15,944 bases of DNA, taken from the NCBI GenBank assembly GCA_937911795.1, contig CALDPJ010000154.1:1-15944 (forward strand), written 5' to 3'. This stretch comes from an uncultured Flavobacteriales bacterium. GTDB lineage: Bacteria > Bacteroidota > Bacteroidia > Flavobacteriales_D > SKUL01. The position numbers and the translations under genes are program-made. The notes under the pieces were generated by a model that made no database searches, was not told the origin of the DNA, and saw nothing but the letters and a program-made list of their open reading frames with translations. Below are positions 6,475 to 13,633 of this stretch, one piece after another (within the stretch, counting starts at the first letter, position 1; each line of letters begins with the position of its first letter).

Positions 6475-8127
6475 ATGACGAAGCACTGGTATCACCACGC
6501 AATTATTTATTCGCTGGATATTAAGGTTTTTGCTGATTCAAACGGAGACGGCATGGGCGATATGCACGGTCTGATCAGCAAACTGGATTATCTGCGTTCC
6601 ATCGGAATCAATTGTCTTTGGCTGTTGCCGTTTTACCCTTCGCCAAAAGTAGACGACGGATACGACGTAAAAGATTATGATAATATTGATGAAGCAATCG
6701 GCGATTTTGAGGATTTTGACGAGCTGATTCGCGAACTGAAACTGCGCGGAATGCGGCTGATCATGGATTTGGTGGTCAATCACACCTCCATCGAGCACCC
6801 GTGGTTTCTCGAAGCCAAAAGCAGCAGAGATTCTCTCTACCGCGATTATTATATCTGGCATGACGACCCCGATGATGAATCGGAGAAAGTTATTTTCGAC
6901 GACGCGGAGAACAGCATCTGGGAATACTCCGAAGAAACCGGATCGTACTACCTGCACCGGTATTATAAAGAACAGGCCGATCTCAATATTGCCAATCCTA
7001 AAGTGCGCGAGGAGATTCTGAAAATTATGAAGTTCTGGTTGGAAAAAGGCGTGGATGGATTTCGTGTAGATGCGGCACATGTTGTCTCCGATCCCACCCA
7101 TGTGAAAAAAACCGATTATACCAACCTTCACCGGTTTTTTGGAGATATGCGTGAGTTTCTCGATAAACACAATTCAGAAACCATTTTGCTGGGAGAAACC
7201 AGCGTAGAGCCGGATGAACTGAACAAGTATTTCAAGAGCAAAGATCACAAGCCGCGCATGCACATGCTCTTTAATTTCCTTGCCAACAAGCACCTTTTTC
7301 TGGCCATAGCACGAGGTGACGGCGCTTCCCTCACCGAAGGGCTCACCTTGTTTAAGGACATTCATTTATCGCACTGGCTCAATTTTGTTCGGCACCACGA
7401 TGAGCTCAATCTCGAATTGCTGGATGATGATGAAAGAAGAGAGGTGTGGGAAGTTTTTGCGCCGGAAGAAGATATGCGCATATTCGGACATGGAATCCGC
7501 AGGAGATTGCCGCCGATGGTGGAAAATGATCACCGGAAGATGAAATTGGTCTACGCCACAACTTTCAGCCTGCCGGGATGTGCCATGATCAACTACGGCG
7601 AGGAAATCGGTATGGGCGACGACCTGAACCTCGATGGAAGAAAGAGCGTGCGCACGCCGATGCAATGGTCTACCGAACCCAATGGTGGTTTTTCTCATGC
7701 TCCAAAGGAAAAACTGTACCGGCCGGTGATCGATGAAGGAGAATTTAGTTTCCGCAACATCAACGTTCGGCAGGCGCAAATGAAACCCGATTCATTTTTC
7801 AACTGGATGTGTACGCTTATCCGGCTACGCACCCAAAACCCAATCATCGGATACGGCGAATGGAGCATTCAGAAGCCACTTGACAAACGCGCTGCAGCAC
7901 TTTGCTACAAAGCTGGTCACGGCCGTTTGCTCGTGGTTTTTAATTTTTCGGGTGAAGAAATTACCGTGAAAATTGCCGCCGATTTTGTGGCAAAGAAAAA
8001 GGCAAATGTTTTTTGGGATGATGTTTATGAAGATGAAATTGATCTCGACCAGTTAGAATTACATCCATACGGTTTTCGCTGGATCGAAATTTATGATGAA
8101 GAGAAAGTAAACTATATAAATCCGTAG
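6475..8127 (+). CDS. GH13 alpha-glucan enzyme, trehalose-synthase-like
   Basis: A 550-residue cytoplasmic GH13 (alpha-amylase superfamily) enzyme closest by eye to trehalose synthase (TreS), which interconverts maltose and trehalose. The N-terminus YHHAIIYSLDIKVFADSNGDGMGD holds the DxNxDG calcium loop (21-26). Region I is DLVVNH (98-103). The nucleophile is Asp199 in GFRVDAAH, the acid/base Glu241 in LLGETS, and the third acid Asp309 in VRHHDELNLE. TreS-like signatures continue with GIRRRLPPM, EIGMGDDLNL and SVRTPMQWS, then a short beta-sheet C-domain. No maltokinase fusion and no signal peptide. It differs from canonical TreS, as I recall it, after the nucleophile (AAHVVSDP instead of AVPYLYE) and at the acid/base (GETS instead of EANQ), so substrate or product may differ. 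Gaps are 10 bp to the ASRT gene upstream and 2 bp to the oxidoreductase downstream. GH13 membership is certain; trehalose synthase activity is not. Confidence 0.9.
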   Translation: MTKHWYHHAIIYSLDIKVFADSNGDGMGDMHGLISKLDYLRSIGINCLWLLPFYPSPKVDDGYDVKDYDNIDEAIGDFEDFDELIRELKLRGMRLIMDLVVNHTSIEHPWFLEAKSSRDSLYRDYYIWHDDPDDESEKVIFDDAENSIWEYSEETGSYYLHRYYKEQADLNIANPKVREEILKIMKFWLEKGVDGFRVDAAHVVSDPTHVKKTDYTNLHRFFGDMREFLDKHNSETILLGETSVEPDELNKYFKSKDHKPRMHMLFNFLANKHLFLAIARGDGASLTEGLTLFKDIHLSHWLNFVRHHDELNLELLDDDERREVWEVFAPEEDMRIFGHGIRRRLPPMVENDHRKMKLVYATTFSLPGCAMINYGEEIGMGDDLNLDGRKSVRTPMQWSTEPNGGFSHAPKEKLYRPVIDEGEFSFRNINVRQAQMKPDSFFNWMCTLIRLRTQNPIIGYGEWSIQKPLDKRAAALCYKAGHGRLLVVFNFSGEEITVKIAADFVAKKKANVFWDDVYEDEIDLDQLELHPYGFRWIEIYDEEKVNYINP

Positions 8128-8129
8128 TT

Positions 8130-9089
8130 ATGATAAAACTGGGATACCATATTTCTCACGAACAATTTTCACCGGGAACCTTGCTCGATCTTGCGCGCAA
8201 AGCCGAATCTGCCGGATTCACTTTTTGCCTGTCGTCCGATCATTTTCATCCGTGGAGCAGCGAACAGGGCCATTCCGGTTTTGCGTGGTCGTGGTTGGGA
8301 GCAGCGATGAGCACTACAAAGATGAGTTTCGGAGTGGTGAACTGTCCGTGCTACCGGTATCACCCGGCAATTATAGCACAGGCCGCGGCCACGCTCGATG
8401 AAATGTTTCCCGGCCGGTTTTGGGTGGCGTTTGGCAGCGGGCAGTTGCTCAACGAAGGAATTGCAGGAGAACACTGGCCGGCCAAACCCGAACGCAATGC
8501 CCGGCTGAAAGAATCGGTGGATGTAATCCTCAAGTTGTGGAGTGGTGAAACAGTAGATCACCACGGGTTGATTACGGTAGAGCAGGCCACACTTTATACC
8601 CGTCCCGAAACAAAAATTGCTGTGGTCGGTGCCGCCATCACACCCGAAACAGCCAAATGGCTGGCGTCCTGGGCCGATGGTCTCATCACCATTTCGCAGC
8701 CCAACGAGAAACTACAAAAGGTGGTAGACGCCTGGAAAAGCAACGGCGGCGAAAACAAGCCGATGATTCTGAAAGTTCAGTTGTCTTATGATAAAACGTA
8801 TGATGCGGCTTTGCATGGCGCTCATGAACAATGGAAGAGCAATATTTTCGGCGCTGCGATGATCGAAGATTTGCGCAGTCCGCAGCAATTCGAGCAGGCG
8901 GCGCAACACGTGAAGCCCGAAGAAATGAAGGAGCTCGTGAACATTTCGCACGAAACAGATCAGCACGTGGAATGGTTGAAGGAGTATGTGGAAATGGGCT
9001 TCAACGAACTGGTGCTGCACAATGTAAATACCAACCAGGAATTGTTTATTGAAGATTTCGGCGAACGGGTGCTCCCTGAATTATCCTGA
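8130..9089 (+). CDS. LLM-class flavin-dependent oxidoreductase, FGD-like, probably FMN-using (TIGR03885-type)
   Basis: A 319-residue luciferase-like TIM-barrel oxidoreductase of the group resembling F420-dependent glucose-6-phosphate dehydrogenase (FGD), but from a lineage that does not make F420. It probably belongs to the family described as probable non-F420 flavinoid oxidoreductase. LGYHISHEQFSPGTL opens the barrel. SDHFHPW (36-42) holds His38 and Trp42, matching catalytic His40 and Trp44 of mycobacterial FGD1. GSGQLLNE (102-109) has Gln105 where FGD1 has the active-site Glu109. By remembered alignment the FGD1 phosphate-binding Lys198, Lys259 and Arg283 are not kept (for example ISQPNEKL replaces TSGKGEEL), so the substrate is probably not a sugar phosphate. 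The ATG lies 2 bp after the GH13 stop, so the two are tightly coupled. No signal peptide; cytoplasmic. The substrate is inferred to be a sugar from homology and context. Confidence 0.88.
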   Translation: MIKLGYHISHEQFSPGTLLDLARKAESAGFTFCLSSDHFHPWSSEQGHSGFAWSWLGAAMSTTKMSFGVVNCPCYRYHPAIIAQAAATLDEMFPGRFWVAFGSGQLLNEGIAGEHWPAKPERNARLKESVDVILKLWSGETVDHHGLITVEQATLYTRPETKIAVVGAAITPETAKWLASWADGLITISQPNEKLQKVVDAWKSNGGENKPMILKVQLSYDKTYDAALHGAHEQWKSNIFGAAMIEDLRSPQQFEQAAQHVKPEEMKELVNISHETDQHVEWLKEYVEMGFNELVLHNVNTNQELFIEDFGERVLPELS

Positions 9090-9092
9090 ACA

Positions 9093-9479
9093 TTATTCTT
9101 CGGAATGTGCGTAGGCCGTGGTTCCCATCAGCGCCAGTTCGCTTTGAGCCGACACCAGCTTCGTGAACTGCACCACCACCGGCACATTGCTTTTGATGTG
9201 GCAGCCGTATGAAACCCCGAGTGGTATGGCGTGCGGAAAAATCAGATCGTTGACCCGAAAACATCGCACTCTTTCTGCTTTTATGGCCAGCTCATAGGTT
9301 CCGACTGGTTGGTGGTCCGACATGTAAATGGTGATTTCAAGTGTAGCTTCTTCTTTCGTGGTGTTGAGCACGGCCATTCTGTCCTGGCTCACAAAATCCG
9401 GTTCCTTGCCGGTGCTTTTCACCGGAATGAACCCCGCTGAAACCGCCCACTCTTTTTGACCGATGGCTCTGTTTTTCAT
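9093..9479 (-). CDS. ASRT family protein, copy 2 (diverged paralogue)
   Basis: A 128-residue second member of the ASRT beta-sandwich family, on the opposite strand from copy 1. Shared landmarks are EWAVSAGFIP (Trp11), AVLNTT, LEITIYMSDHQPVGTYEL, RVNDL, IPLGVSYG, VPVVVQFTKL and ALMGTTAYA. It lacks several conserved polar residues of copy 1: SHETACILN is replaced by SQDRMAVLN, and HTRLDSRQ by FTKLVSAQ. This suggests a changed ligand site. No signal peptide or membrane segment. Its ATG overlaps the TGA of the oxidase gene by 4 bp (ATGA), so translation of the two is probably coupled. Its stop lies 3 bp from the stop of the convergent oxidoreductase gene. Family membership is clear; the ligand is unknown. 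Confidence 0.88.
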   Translation of the reverse strand: MKNRAIGQKEWAVSAGFIPVKSTGKEPDFVSQDRMAVLNTTKEEATLEITIYMSDHQPVGTYELAIKAERVRCFRVNDLIFPHAIPLGVSYGCHIKSNVPVVVQFTKLVSAQSELALMGTTAYAHSEE

Positions 9480-10663
9480 AGTCCAAAAAGTAGTTTGAGG
9501 TAATCGTTCAGAAAGATTCCGTGTGGATCCATTTCCTTCCTGATCTGCAGAAATCGCTCCCAGTCGGGGTAGAGCGGCGCCAGATCTTTTGCCTGCAGCG
9601 AGTGTTTTTTTCCCCAGTGAGGCCGCCCCCCGAAATCCCGGAAAACCGGTTCCATGTCGTCGAAGTATTTTTTATGGTCGAGCTGGTTGTTTTGCAGCAC
9701 AGCAATGGTCACCGAATCGCGGTTGCAGAAGGTACTCAGAAAGGCATCATCGGCAGCAACGGTTCGGTAAAGCACGCGCCAGCCAACGTGTTGCCGGTGT
9801 TTTGATTTAACGCGCTTGCGCACTTCACGAAAACATTCGGGACCTGCATCAATCGGAATGGCGTATTCCATTTCGTCAAATTTGTCTTCGCGTTTTTTTG
9901 GAAGAATCTTGTACAACCAGCCTTTTTCCTGTTTGTCGATGCGCGCAAAATCAAGATTCTGCATTCCCTCGCCCACCGGATTGCACAACCGCAGTTTTGC
10001 CTCATCGCTGCGCGGATACCAGTAAAAGTCGAACATCCGGTTGTTGTCGATCAATTCGTTCAGGTGCTCCATGCAGGTGGAAATGTGGGTGCAGTACTCG
10101 TCCCGTGTGTATTTTTCTGCCGGAAGAGCCTGAATGGTAACTTCGGTCAAAAACCCGAGTGCTCCGAGGCTCACGCGCAGTGCCTGAATCATTTCCGGAT
10201 CGTTCTCCACCGAAAAAGAGTGCATTTCGCCGTTGCCATCCACCAGTTTACAACCCACCATCATGGCCGATAAATTGGGTAACGTTTTCCCCGATCCGTG
10301 GGTTCCTGTACCGAAAGCACCTGCCAGATTCTGATAATCCACATCACCGGTATTGTGCATGTTCAACCGCAGTTTCATCAGCATTTCTCCCGATTCTTCG
10401 ATGTTCGTTCCCGGCAAAAAAGTTACCCGGTTTTGTTTGGTGTCGTACGAAACCATGCCTTTCATGTGCCCCTGGTCGATGAGCGTTTCGTTCGTTTTTA
10501 CCAGCGGAGTTGAGGAATGTCCGGCGCCGACAATGCGTATGTTCTTTTTTTGTGAGAGTGACTTGCGAATCAGCTTCTGAATGTCTTGCCCATTGGTTGG
10601 TTGCTCAATCACCCGCGGGGTAAACCGCATGCTGCCCGACCAATTGACGAATTCTTCTGCCAT
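9476..10663 (-). CDS. FAD-linked aldonolactone/alditol oxidase family protein (D-arabinono-1,4-lactone oxidase type)
   Basis: A 395-residue flavoprotein of the VAO/ALO family, which oxidises sugar lactones or alditols. The opening NWSGSMRFTPRVIEQP is typical of the family. The FAD domain (about 15-180) includes IRIVGAGHSSTPL; His49 is placed like the His that bonds FAD covalently in alditol oxidases. LAGAFGTGTHGSG and LRVSLGALGFLTEVTIQA follow. The C-terminal ALO domain holds RPHWGKKH (347-354), the HWxK active-site motif, and ends DPHGIFLNDYLKLLFGL. There is no signal peptide or membrane anchor, so it is soluble. Electrons could go to O2 or another acceptor. The downstream ASRT gene overlaps by ATGA. 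Candidate substrates are the lactone or sugar product of the neighbouring oxidoreductase or GH13 enzyme; this is inference. L-gulonolactone oxidase or alditol oxidase are alternative names. Confidence 0.88.
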   Translation of the reverse strand: MAEEFVNWSGSMRFTPRVIEQPTNGQDIQKLIRKSLSQKKNIRIVGAGHSSTPLVKTNETLIDQGHMKGMVSYDTKQNRVTFLPGTNIEESGEMLMKLRLNMHNTGDVDYQNLAGAFGTGTHGSGKTLPNLSAMMVGCKLVDGNGEMHSFSVENDPEMIQALRVSLGALGFLTEVTIQALPAEKYTRDEYCTHISTCMEHLNELIDNNRMFDFYWYPRSDEAKLRLCNPVGEGMQNLDFARIDKQEKGWLYKILPKKREDKFDEMEYAIPIDAGPECFREVRKRVKSKHRQHVGWRVLYRTVAADDAFLSTFCNRDSVTIAVLQNNQLDHKKYFDDMEPVFRDFGGRPHWGKKHSLQAKDLAPLYPDWERFLQIRKEMDPHGIFLNDYLKLLFGL

Positions 10664-10740
10664 TCCGTAGTGTAATTCTGTTGTAGATGTTGTTGAGGTT
10701 GTGGAAATGAACCGTGCAAGTGGAATGCCAATTGCAACGG

Positions 10741-10766
10741 TGCCGGCATGTGCAAATTCCGGAATT
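10741..10766. promoter_or_regulatory. Pair of palindromes in the divergent oxidase/transporter promoter region
   Basis: The 111-bp space between the divergent starts (10663 and 10775) contains TGCCGGCA (10741-10748) and a perfect 12-bp palindrome AATTCCGGAATT (10755-10766), 6 bp apart. The second ends 8 bp before the transporter ATG. They could be operator sites for a shared regulator. I could not find a good TAnnTTTG element on either strand here. Confidence 0.3.
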
Positions 10767-10774
10767 CACCCTAG

Positions 10775-11644
10775 ATGATTGGCTTTCTGCTTGCGTTCGC
10801 CACGGCCTGTTCAGAGGCGCTGAAGGATATTTTGAGCAAGGGAAATCTCGCTCATGTTGATGAATATGCTTCGGCCTTTTCGATGCACCTCGTCATTTCA
10901 GTTGTGCTGGCGCCGATCGTTTTATTCTATACCGGCATAGAAGCCATGACCGGCACATTTCTGATGGCGTTGTTGATTTCTACGATTCTCCAGTTGATCG
11001 TTATTTTACTTTACCTCAAAGCGCTGAAGATCTCTCAGCTTTCTACTGTAATTCCGCTGATTGCGCTTACGCCTTTGTTCATGCTGATTACCTCGCCATT
11101 CATTCTCGGTGAGTTTCCAAACCTGAGCGGGCTGGCGGGAATTGTGCTGATTGTTGCCGGCACCTACGTGCTCAACATCGGCGACAACCGTGGAAATATC
11201 TGGGCACCGTTTACTTTTCTGATCACCAACAAAGGATCAAGATACATGCTCATCGTGGCGTTTTTGTGGAGTGTAACGGCCAATATCGACAAGGTGGGCG
11301 TGGAGGAAACATCACCGATATATTGGGCCTTTGCGAAAGATCTGGTCATCATGTTTTACCTGATTCCGATTGTGTGGATCAAATCAAAAAAACCGGTGAT
11401 GCAGTTGAAGAGTCGCAGTTTACCGCTGTTTTATGTCGGGATTTTCAGAACGGTGAGTGTGCTGACGCAGATGTTCGCCATTCAGTACATTCTGGTTGCG
11501 TATGTAATTGCCATTAAGCGGTCGAGTACGTTGCTGATTATTCTGCACGGGTTTCTCGTCCTCAAAGAGCGCAGGAATTTCGGGCTTCGGCTTGCAGGCA
11601 TTTTAACCGTCCTCGCCGGATTGGTGATGATTGCAGTATCGTGA
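10775..11644 (+). CDS. EamA/DMT-superfamily transporter, ten-helix inner-membrane protein
   Basis: A 289-residue polytopic membrane protein, almost entirely hydrophobic segments separated by short loops, consistent with the 10-helix, two-repeat EamA (drug/metabolite transporter) fold. The first repeat runs from MIGFLLAFATACSEALKDILSK through LAGIVLIVAGTYVLNI. The second starts at YMLIVAFLWSVTANIDKV and ends with the typical GLRLAGILTVLAGLVMIAVS. A loop with charged residues (IKSKKPVMQLKSRS) separates helices in the second half. Substrates of this superfamily are diverse (amino acids, metabolites, nucleotide sugars) and cannot be assigned. It is divergent from the oxidase-ASRT operon across 111 bp, which may mean shared regulation and a role in moving the pathway's substrate or product. 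That link is speculative. Confidence 0.88.
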   Translation: MIGFLLAFATACSEALKDILSKGNLAHVDEYASAFSMHLVISVVLAPIVLFYTGIEAMTGTFLMALLISTILQLIVILLYLKALKISQLSTVIPLIALTPLFMLITSPFILGEFPNLSGLAGIVLIVAGTYVLNIGDNRGNIWAPFTFLITNKGSRYMLIVAFLWSVTANIDKVGVEETSPIYWAFAKDLVIMFYLIPIVWIKSKKPVMQLKSRSLPLFYVGIFRTVSVLTQMFAIQYILVAYVIAIKRSSTLLIILHGFLVLKERRNFGLRLAGILTVLAGLVMIAVS

Positions 11645-11658
11645 TGGCAGGAGCAGGT

Positions 11659-11691
11659 TTTGGGACTTAAGCCGGTAATTCGTTAAATTTA
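11659..11691 (+). promoter_or_regulatory. Candidate Bacteroidota-type promoter for the DUF748-like gene
   Basis: TTTG (11659-11662), 21 bp, then TAAATTTA (11684-11691) matches the -33/-7 pattern with one mismatch in TAnnTTTG. It gives a leader of about 35-40 nt before the ATG at 11735. Confidence 0.35.
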
Positions 11692-11734
11692 ATAGGCGGG
11701 ATTTTATTTCCGCGGGCAAATAAATTCAAAGACA

Positions 11735-12898
11735 ATGAATCAAACGCGACGTAAACGAATTCCAACCTTCTGGAAGATAGTCATCGGAATGGTCATCTTT
11801 CTGCTTGCCGTACGCGTAGCACTACCGTATGTAATTCTCCATTTTGCCAATGAGAACCTTGAGAATCTGGATGGATACTCCGGCCGGATTGACGATGTGG
11901 ATCTCGCGCTGATCAAAGGAGAATACCTCGTAAAATCATTTTATGTGGATAAGGTAGACAGCGCAACGCAGGAGCAGGTGCCATTTATCGGCATCAAAAA
12001 AATGGGTTTTTCGGTAGATTGGAATGCGCTGCTTCACGGCAAGATCAAAGGCGATATTTATGTGGAGGATCCGATGGTTCGGTTTACCAAGGAAAAAGCC
12101 GAGCCACAAGAAATTCAGCAGGATACCACCAGTTTCAAACAGGTAATGGAAAATTTTATGCCGCTACAGATCAACCGTGTGGAGATCCGCAACGGAATTG
12201 TGCATTATCGCGATCCAACTTCAGAACCGATGGTGGATCTACACCTCAGCGAGCTGGATGTCACCATGGAGAATTTATCCAATGTGCAGGATACGGCTAT
12301 CTTGCCGTCTACCGTAAGAGCTACGGCCAATATTTATGGCGGTGCATTTTACCTGGACATCAAGCTGAACCTGCTGAAGGATGATCCGACTTTTGATATG
12401 ACCGCCGAATTGAAGGAAACCGATCTGGTGCAGTTCAATCCTTATTTTGAAGCTTATGCCAATTTTGATGTGAATGAAGGCTCTTTTGGAATGTTCACAG
12501 AAGTTGCCGGTAAGGATGGAAGATATACCGGATATGTGAAACCGGTGATCCACAATCTGGATGTTGTAAGTAAAGATGAAACCACTACCGGGGTGATGCG
12601 AAAACTCTGGGAAGCAACAGTTGGTGCTGTAGGCGCTATTTTAAGCAATCCCAAAGAAGATCAGATAGCGACAAAGGTTCCGATAGAAGGAGAATTTGAA
12701 AACACAACCGTGAGCACCTGGTATGCCGTTGCCCTCTTGTTGCGCAATGCGTTTATTCAGGCGTTGCTGCCGGCGGTTGATCATGAAATCAACCTGGCCT
12801 CGGTGGAGGATGTGGATTCCCAGACGGATGATTTAAACTTTTTTCAGGAAGCTTTTGGCATTGGCACCAAAAAGGACCAGGATGAGAAAAAGGAATAA
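11735..12898 (+). CDS. DUF748/AsmA-like membrane-anchored protein
   Basis: A 387-residue protein with a basic N-terminus (MNQTRRKR), one membrane segment (about residues 12-35) and a large periplasmic part built of beta-rich AsmA/DUF748-like repeats. Examples are YSGRIDDVDLALIKGEYLVKSFYVDKV, GKIKGDIYVEDPMVRFTKEK, INRVEIRNGIVHYRDPTSEPMVDLHLSELDVTMENL and FNPYFEAYANFDVNEGSFGMFTEVAGKDGRYTGYVKP. Proteins of the AsmA superfamily span or line the periplasm, and some members take part in phospholipid movement to the outer membrane; DUF748 members themselves are poorly understood. An amphipathic stretch near 320-350 (WYAVALLLRNAFIQALLPAVDHEINLA) and a charged tail close the protein. It is preceded by its own promoter-like sequence and seems to be a single gene. 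The family call is by eye. Confidence 0.78.
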   Translation: MNQTRRKRIPTFWKIVIGMVIFLLAVRVALPYVILHFANENLENLDGYSGRIDDVDLALIKGEYLVKSFYVDKVDSATQEQVPFIGIKKMGFSVDWNALLHGKIKGDIYVEDPMVRFTKEKAEPQEIQQDTTSFKQVMENFMPLQINRVEIRNGIVHYRDPTSEPMVDLHLSELDVTMENLSNVQDTAILPSTVRATANIYGGAFYLDIKLNLLKDDPTFDMTAELKETDLVQFNPYFEAYANFDVNEGSFGMFTEVAGKDGRYTGYVKPVIHNLDVVSKDETTTGVMRKLWEATVGAVGAILSNPKEDQIATKVPIEGEFENTTVSTWYAVALLLRNAFIQALLPAVDHEINLASVEDVDSQTDDLNFFQEAFGIGTKKDQDEKKE

Positions 12899-12900
12899 GT

Positions 12901-12954
12901 AAGGCTAATTCATGACCGGATAGAAGTCGTAAGCAGTTTTTTCTGATTAGCTTT
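12901..12954 (+). other. Inverted repeat between the DUF748-like gene and tag
   Basis: AAGGCTAAT (12901-12909) and ATTAGCTTT (12946-12954) can pair over 9 bp (one G-U) with a 36-nt loop containing a T6 run. The right arm overlaps TAGCTTTC (12948-12955), one mismatch from the -7 consensus, so it may be part of the tag promoter. The loop is too long for a classical terminator. Confidence 0.25.
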
Positions 12955-12976
12955 CGATGCTGAATTCAGAACAAAA

Positions 12977-13528
12977 ATGATGTCTTATTGCCGCGCCATT
13001 GAAACCATGCAGCCCGAATCGCGAAAGGCGCTGCATAAAAATTATCACGACCACCATTACGGATTTCCGCTCGAAGACGATGATGAATTGTTTGGCCGGC
13101 TGATCATGGAAATCAATCAGGCGGGCCTGAGCTGGGAAACGATTCTGAAAAAGGAGGAAGCTTTTCGAAAGGCGTACAGCAACTTCAATATTAGCAAAGT
13201 GGCGGATTATGGAGAAAAGGATCGGGAGCGATTGCTGAACGATGCCGGCATTATCCGCAATAAGTTGAAGGTGAATGCGGCGATTGAAAATGCGAAAGAG
13301 ATGCTGCGGTTACAAAGCGAATACGGATCATTCGCAAAATGGCTGTTGCTTCACCACCCAAAGTCAAAAGAAGCGTGGGTGAAGCTGTTTAAAAAGCACT
13401 TTAAATTTACCGGTGGAGAAATCGTCAACGAGTTCCTGATGAGCATTGGGTTTCTGCCCGGAGCACACGCTGAGGATTGCGCCGTTTACCAGAAGATTCT
13501 GGAGTTGGATCCGGTGTGGAGGAGGTAG
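12977..13528 (+). CDS. tag: DNA-3-methyladenine glycosylase I
   Basis: Base-excision-repair glycosylase of the HhH superfamily that removes 3-methyladenine from alkylated DNA in the cytoplasm. It is 183 residues (E. coli Tag is 187). Family blocks are visible: an N-terminal SYCRA, NYHDHHYGFPLEDDDELF, IMEINQAGLSWETILKKEEAFRKAYSNFN, DRERLLNDAGIIRNKLKVNAAIENA and FKFTGGEIVNEFLMSIGFLPGAHAEDC. All four residues expected to bind structural zinc are kept: the Cys near residue 5, the His in YHDHH, and the His and Cys in AHAEDC. The Glu and Trp of the base-binding pocket lie in EINQAGLSW. Two adjacent ATGs (12977 and 12980) are possible starts; the second would put Cys at position 4 as in E. coli. It appears to be monocistronic. 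Confidence 0.95.
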   Translation: MMSYCRAIETMQPESRKALHKNYHDHHYGFPLEDDDELFGRLIMEINQAGLSWETILKKEEAFRKAYSNFNISKVADYGEKDRERLLNDAGIIRNKLKVNAAIENAKEMLRLQSEYGSFAKWLLLHHPKSKEAWVKLFKKHFKFTGGEIVNEFLMSIGFLPGAHAEDCAVYQKILELDPVWRR

Positions 13529-13541
13529 GTTTTAGCCTCCT
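13520..13541 (+). terminator. Possible weak terminator hairpin at the end of tag
   Basis: AGGAGG (13520-13525) and CCTCCT (13536-13541) form a 6-bp stem with a 10-nt loop overlapping the TAG stop of tag (13526-13528). No T tract follows, so it is a weak candidate. The rest of the 105-bp gap is A/T-rich and holds a second inverted repeat, GATAAG/CTTATC (13561-13566 and 13581-13586). Confidence 0.25.
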
Positions 13542-13633
13542 GCTTGCCAATTTGGTGGGTGATAAGAATAAAAATTATAACTTATCGACGTGCTTGAAAG
13601 GTAGAGGAGTGGTAAAACTTTTATAAGATAACT

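Noticed and set aside
6538..7170. A 210-codon open frame on the minus strand opposite the GH13 gene
   Set aside because: It lies fully inside a gene with clear catalytic motifs, has no recognisable domain, and such frames arise from codon bias on the coding strand.
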